Shown here in pieces: positions 5,125-5,457 of a stretch of DNA of 5,457 nt; positions within the stretch are counted from its first letter, which is position 1, and every line of letters begins with the position of its first letter. The notes under the pieces are model-generated. The model was given only the letters and a program-made list of their open reading frames with translations, was not told the origin of the DNA and ran no database searches. This DNA comes from Acidobacteriota bacterium (GTDB lineage Bacteria; Acidobacteriota; Terriglobia; Terriglobales; Acidobacteriaceae), in NCBI GenBank assembly GCA_003225655.1, contig QIAW01000639.1, positions 1 through 5,457 of the forward strand, read 5' to 3'. A program made the position numbers and the translations under genes.

Positions 5125-5457
5125 TCAGGGTTTTCCGCACAATGCAAAATAGACACGCAGCAGCGCAGATTTCTGTTTTATGTCGCGTGACGAGTGCCAA
5201 GCGTATATCTGAGCCTCGGAGGCCCGTAGTTTCTGCAACAGCTCCCGGTTCGTAATTTTCGCTTGCGATTGTACCTGTCGGCGTTTACCAGGCATGCGGC
5301 CCAGTAACCGGAGCGCTTCGAATATGCCGCGCATGTATGAAAAGATATTCCCCCGGCGTAAGATCATCAGGAACCACAAGACTTGATAAACCCATATCCG
5401 TGGCAAAAGACGGAGGAGCACCGCAACGGGATAATTTTTCCACAGAAGCAAGAGCTG
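5125..5457 (-). CDS. Glycosyltransferase-like protein, C-terminal tail, runs off right edge
   Basis: The frame is open from the right edge to TGA 5127-5125 and gives 110 C-terminal residues; the true start lies outside the window. Seen: LLLLWKNYPVAVLLRLLP, then a hydrophobic stretch (IWVYQVLWFLMIL), a basic segment RRGNIFSYMRG, LRLLGRMPGKRRQV, and a charged helical tail containing ITNRELLQKLRASEAQI. This order (KN(Y/F)P, hydrophobic membrane-associated segment, RG...ALR.L......KRR, then a polar tail) is what I know from the C-termini of membrane-associated family 2 glycosyltransferases of the rhamnosyltransferase type. The catalytic domain is not visible, so the call rests on the tail and on the polysaccharide setting. 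It would act on the cytoplasmic membrane face, elongating a lipid-linked glycan. An internal TTG at 5451 is not a credible start. Confidence 0.7.
   Translation of the reverse strand, partial: QLLLLWKNYPVAVLLRLLPRIWVYQVLWFLMILRRGNIFSYMRGIFEALRLLGRMPGKRRQVQSQAKITNRELLQKLRASEAQIYAWHSSRDIKQKSALLRVYFALCGKP

Noticed and set aside
4926..5156. Minus-strand frame of 76 residues between the right-hand glycosyltransferase and rfbA, ending TGA over the rfbA ATG
   Set aside because: It starts at a weak GTG inside the end of the glycosyltransferase, has no known motif and runs through the promoter candidate. The TGA/ATG overlap looks accidental.
1..5457. CRISPR array, insertion sequence, tRNA or other mobile element
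   Set aside because: No spaced direct repeats, transposase motifs, terminal inverted repeats or tRNA-like cloverleaf were seen; nearly all of the window is accounted for by polysaccharide genes.

Overview
This window is a piece of a bacterial surface-polysaccharide (O-antigen, capsule or exopolysaccharide) locus. It holds two kinds of gene: those that make dTDP-L-rhamnose and those that assemble a lipid-linked glycan. The GC content is moderate (roughly mid-50s by eye), with a clearly AT-richer spacer near 2.05-2.32 kb. The protein style (a short RmlA without the C-terminal allosteric extension, and a WbaP/WcaJ-type sugar-phosphate transferase ending in FGRGAW) suggests a soil or environmental bacterium. 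Acidobacteriota is my best guess, from general resemblance only; there is no rRNA or other marker here.

Layout, left to right. (1) 1-619, minus strand: N-terminal 206 residues of a family 2 glycosyltransferase that runs off the left edge. (2) 613-2046, minus: a polyprenyl-phosphate sugar-phosphate transferase, just upstream of the glycosyltransferase and overlapping it by 7 nt, with no ATG start available. (3) 2047-2319: the only AT-rich spacer, holding divergent promoter-like elements, an 11-bp tandem repeat, a dyad and a six-codon leader ORF. (4) 2320-3204, plus: rfbD (rmlD), dTDP-4-dehydrorhamnose reductase, the only plus-strand gene. (5) 3201-4241, minus: rfbB (rmlB), dTDP-glucose 4,6-dehydratase, convergent with rfbD, with overlapping stop codons. 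(6) 4248-4929, minus: rfbA (rmlA), glucose-1-phosphate thymidylyltransferase, broken by an apparent small deletion plus frameshift. (7) 4930-5124: spacer with a good promoter candidate for rfbA-rfbB. (8) 5125-5457, minus: C-terminal 110 residues of another glycosyltransferase-like protein that runs off the right edge.

How the genes fit together: RfbA makes dTDP-glucose from glucose-1-phosphate and dTTP. RfbB dehydrates it to the 4-keto-6-deoxy sugar. An RfbC epimerase, not in this window, and RfbD would finish dTDP-L-rhamnose. The sugar-phosphate transferase primes undecaprenyl phosphate on the inner membrane face, and the flanking glycosyltransferases would extend the chain, plausibly using rhamnose.

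I see no new defence or mobile system. The points most worth a second look are the broken rfbA, an Arg in place of the YxxxK lysine of RfbD, the rfbD leader ORF, and the repeat-rich divergent promoter region.
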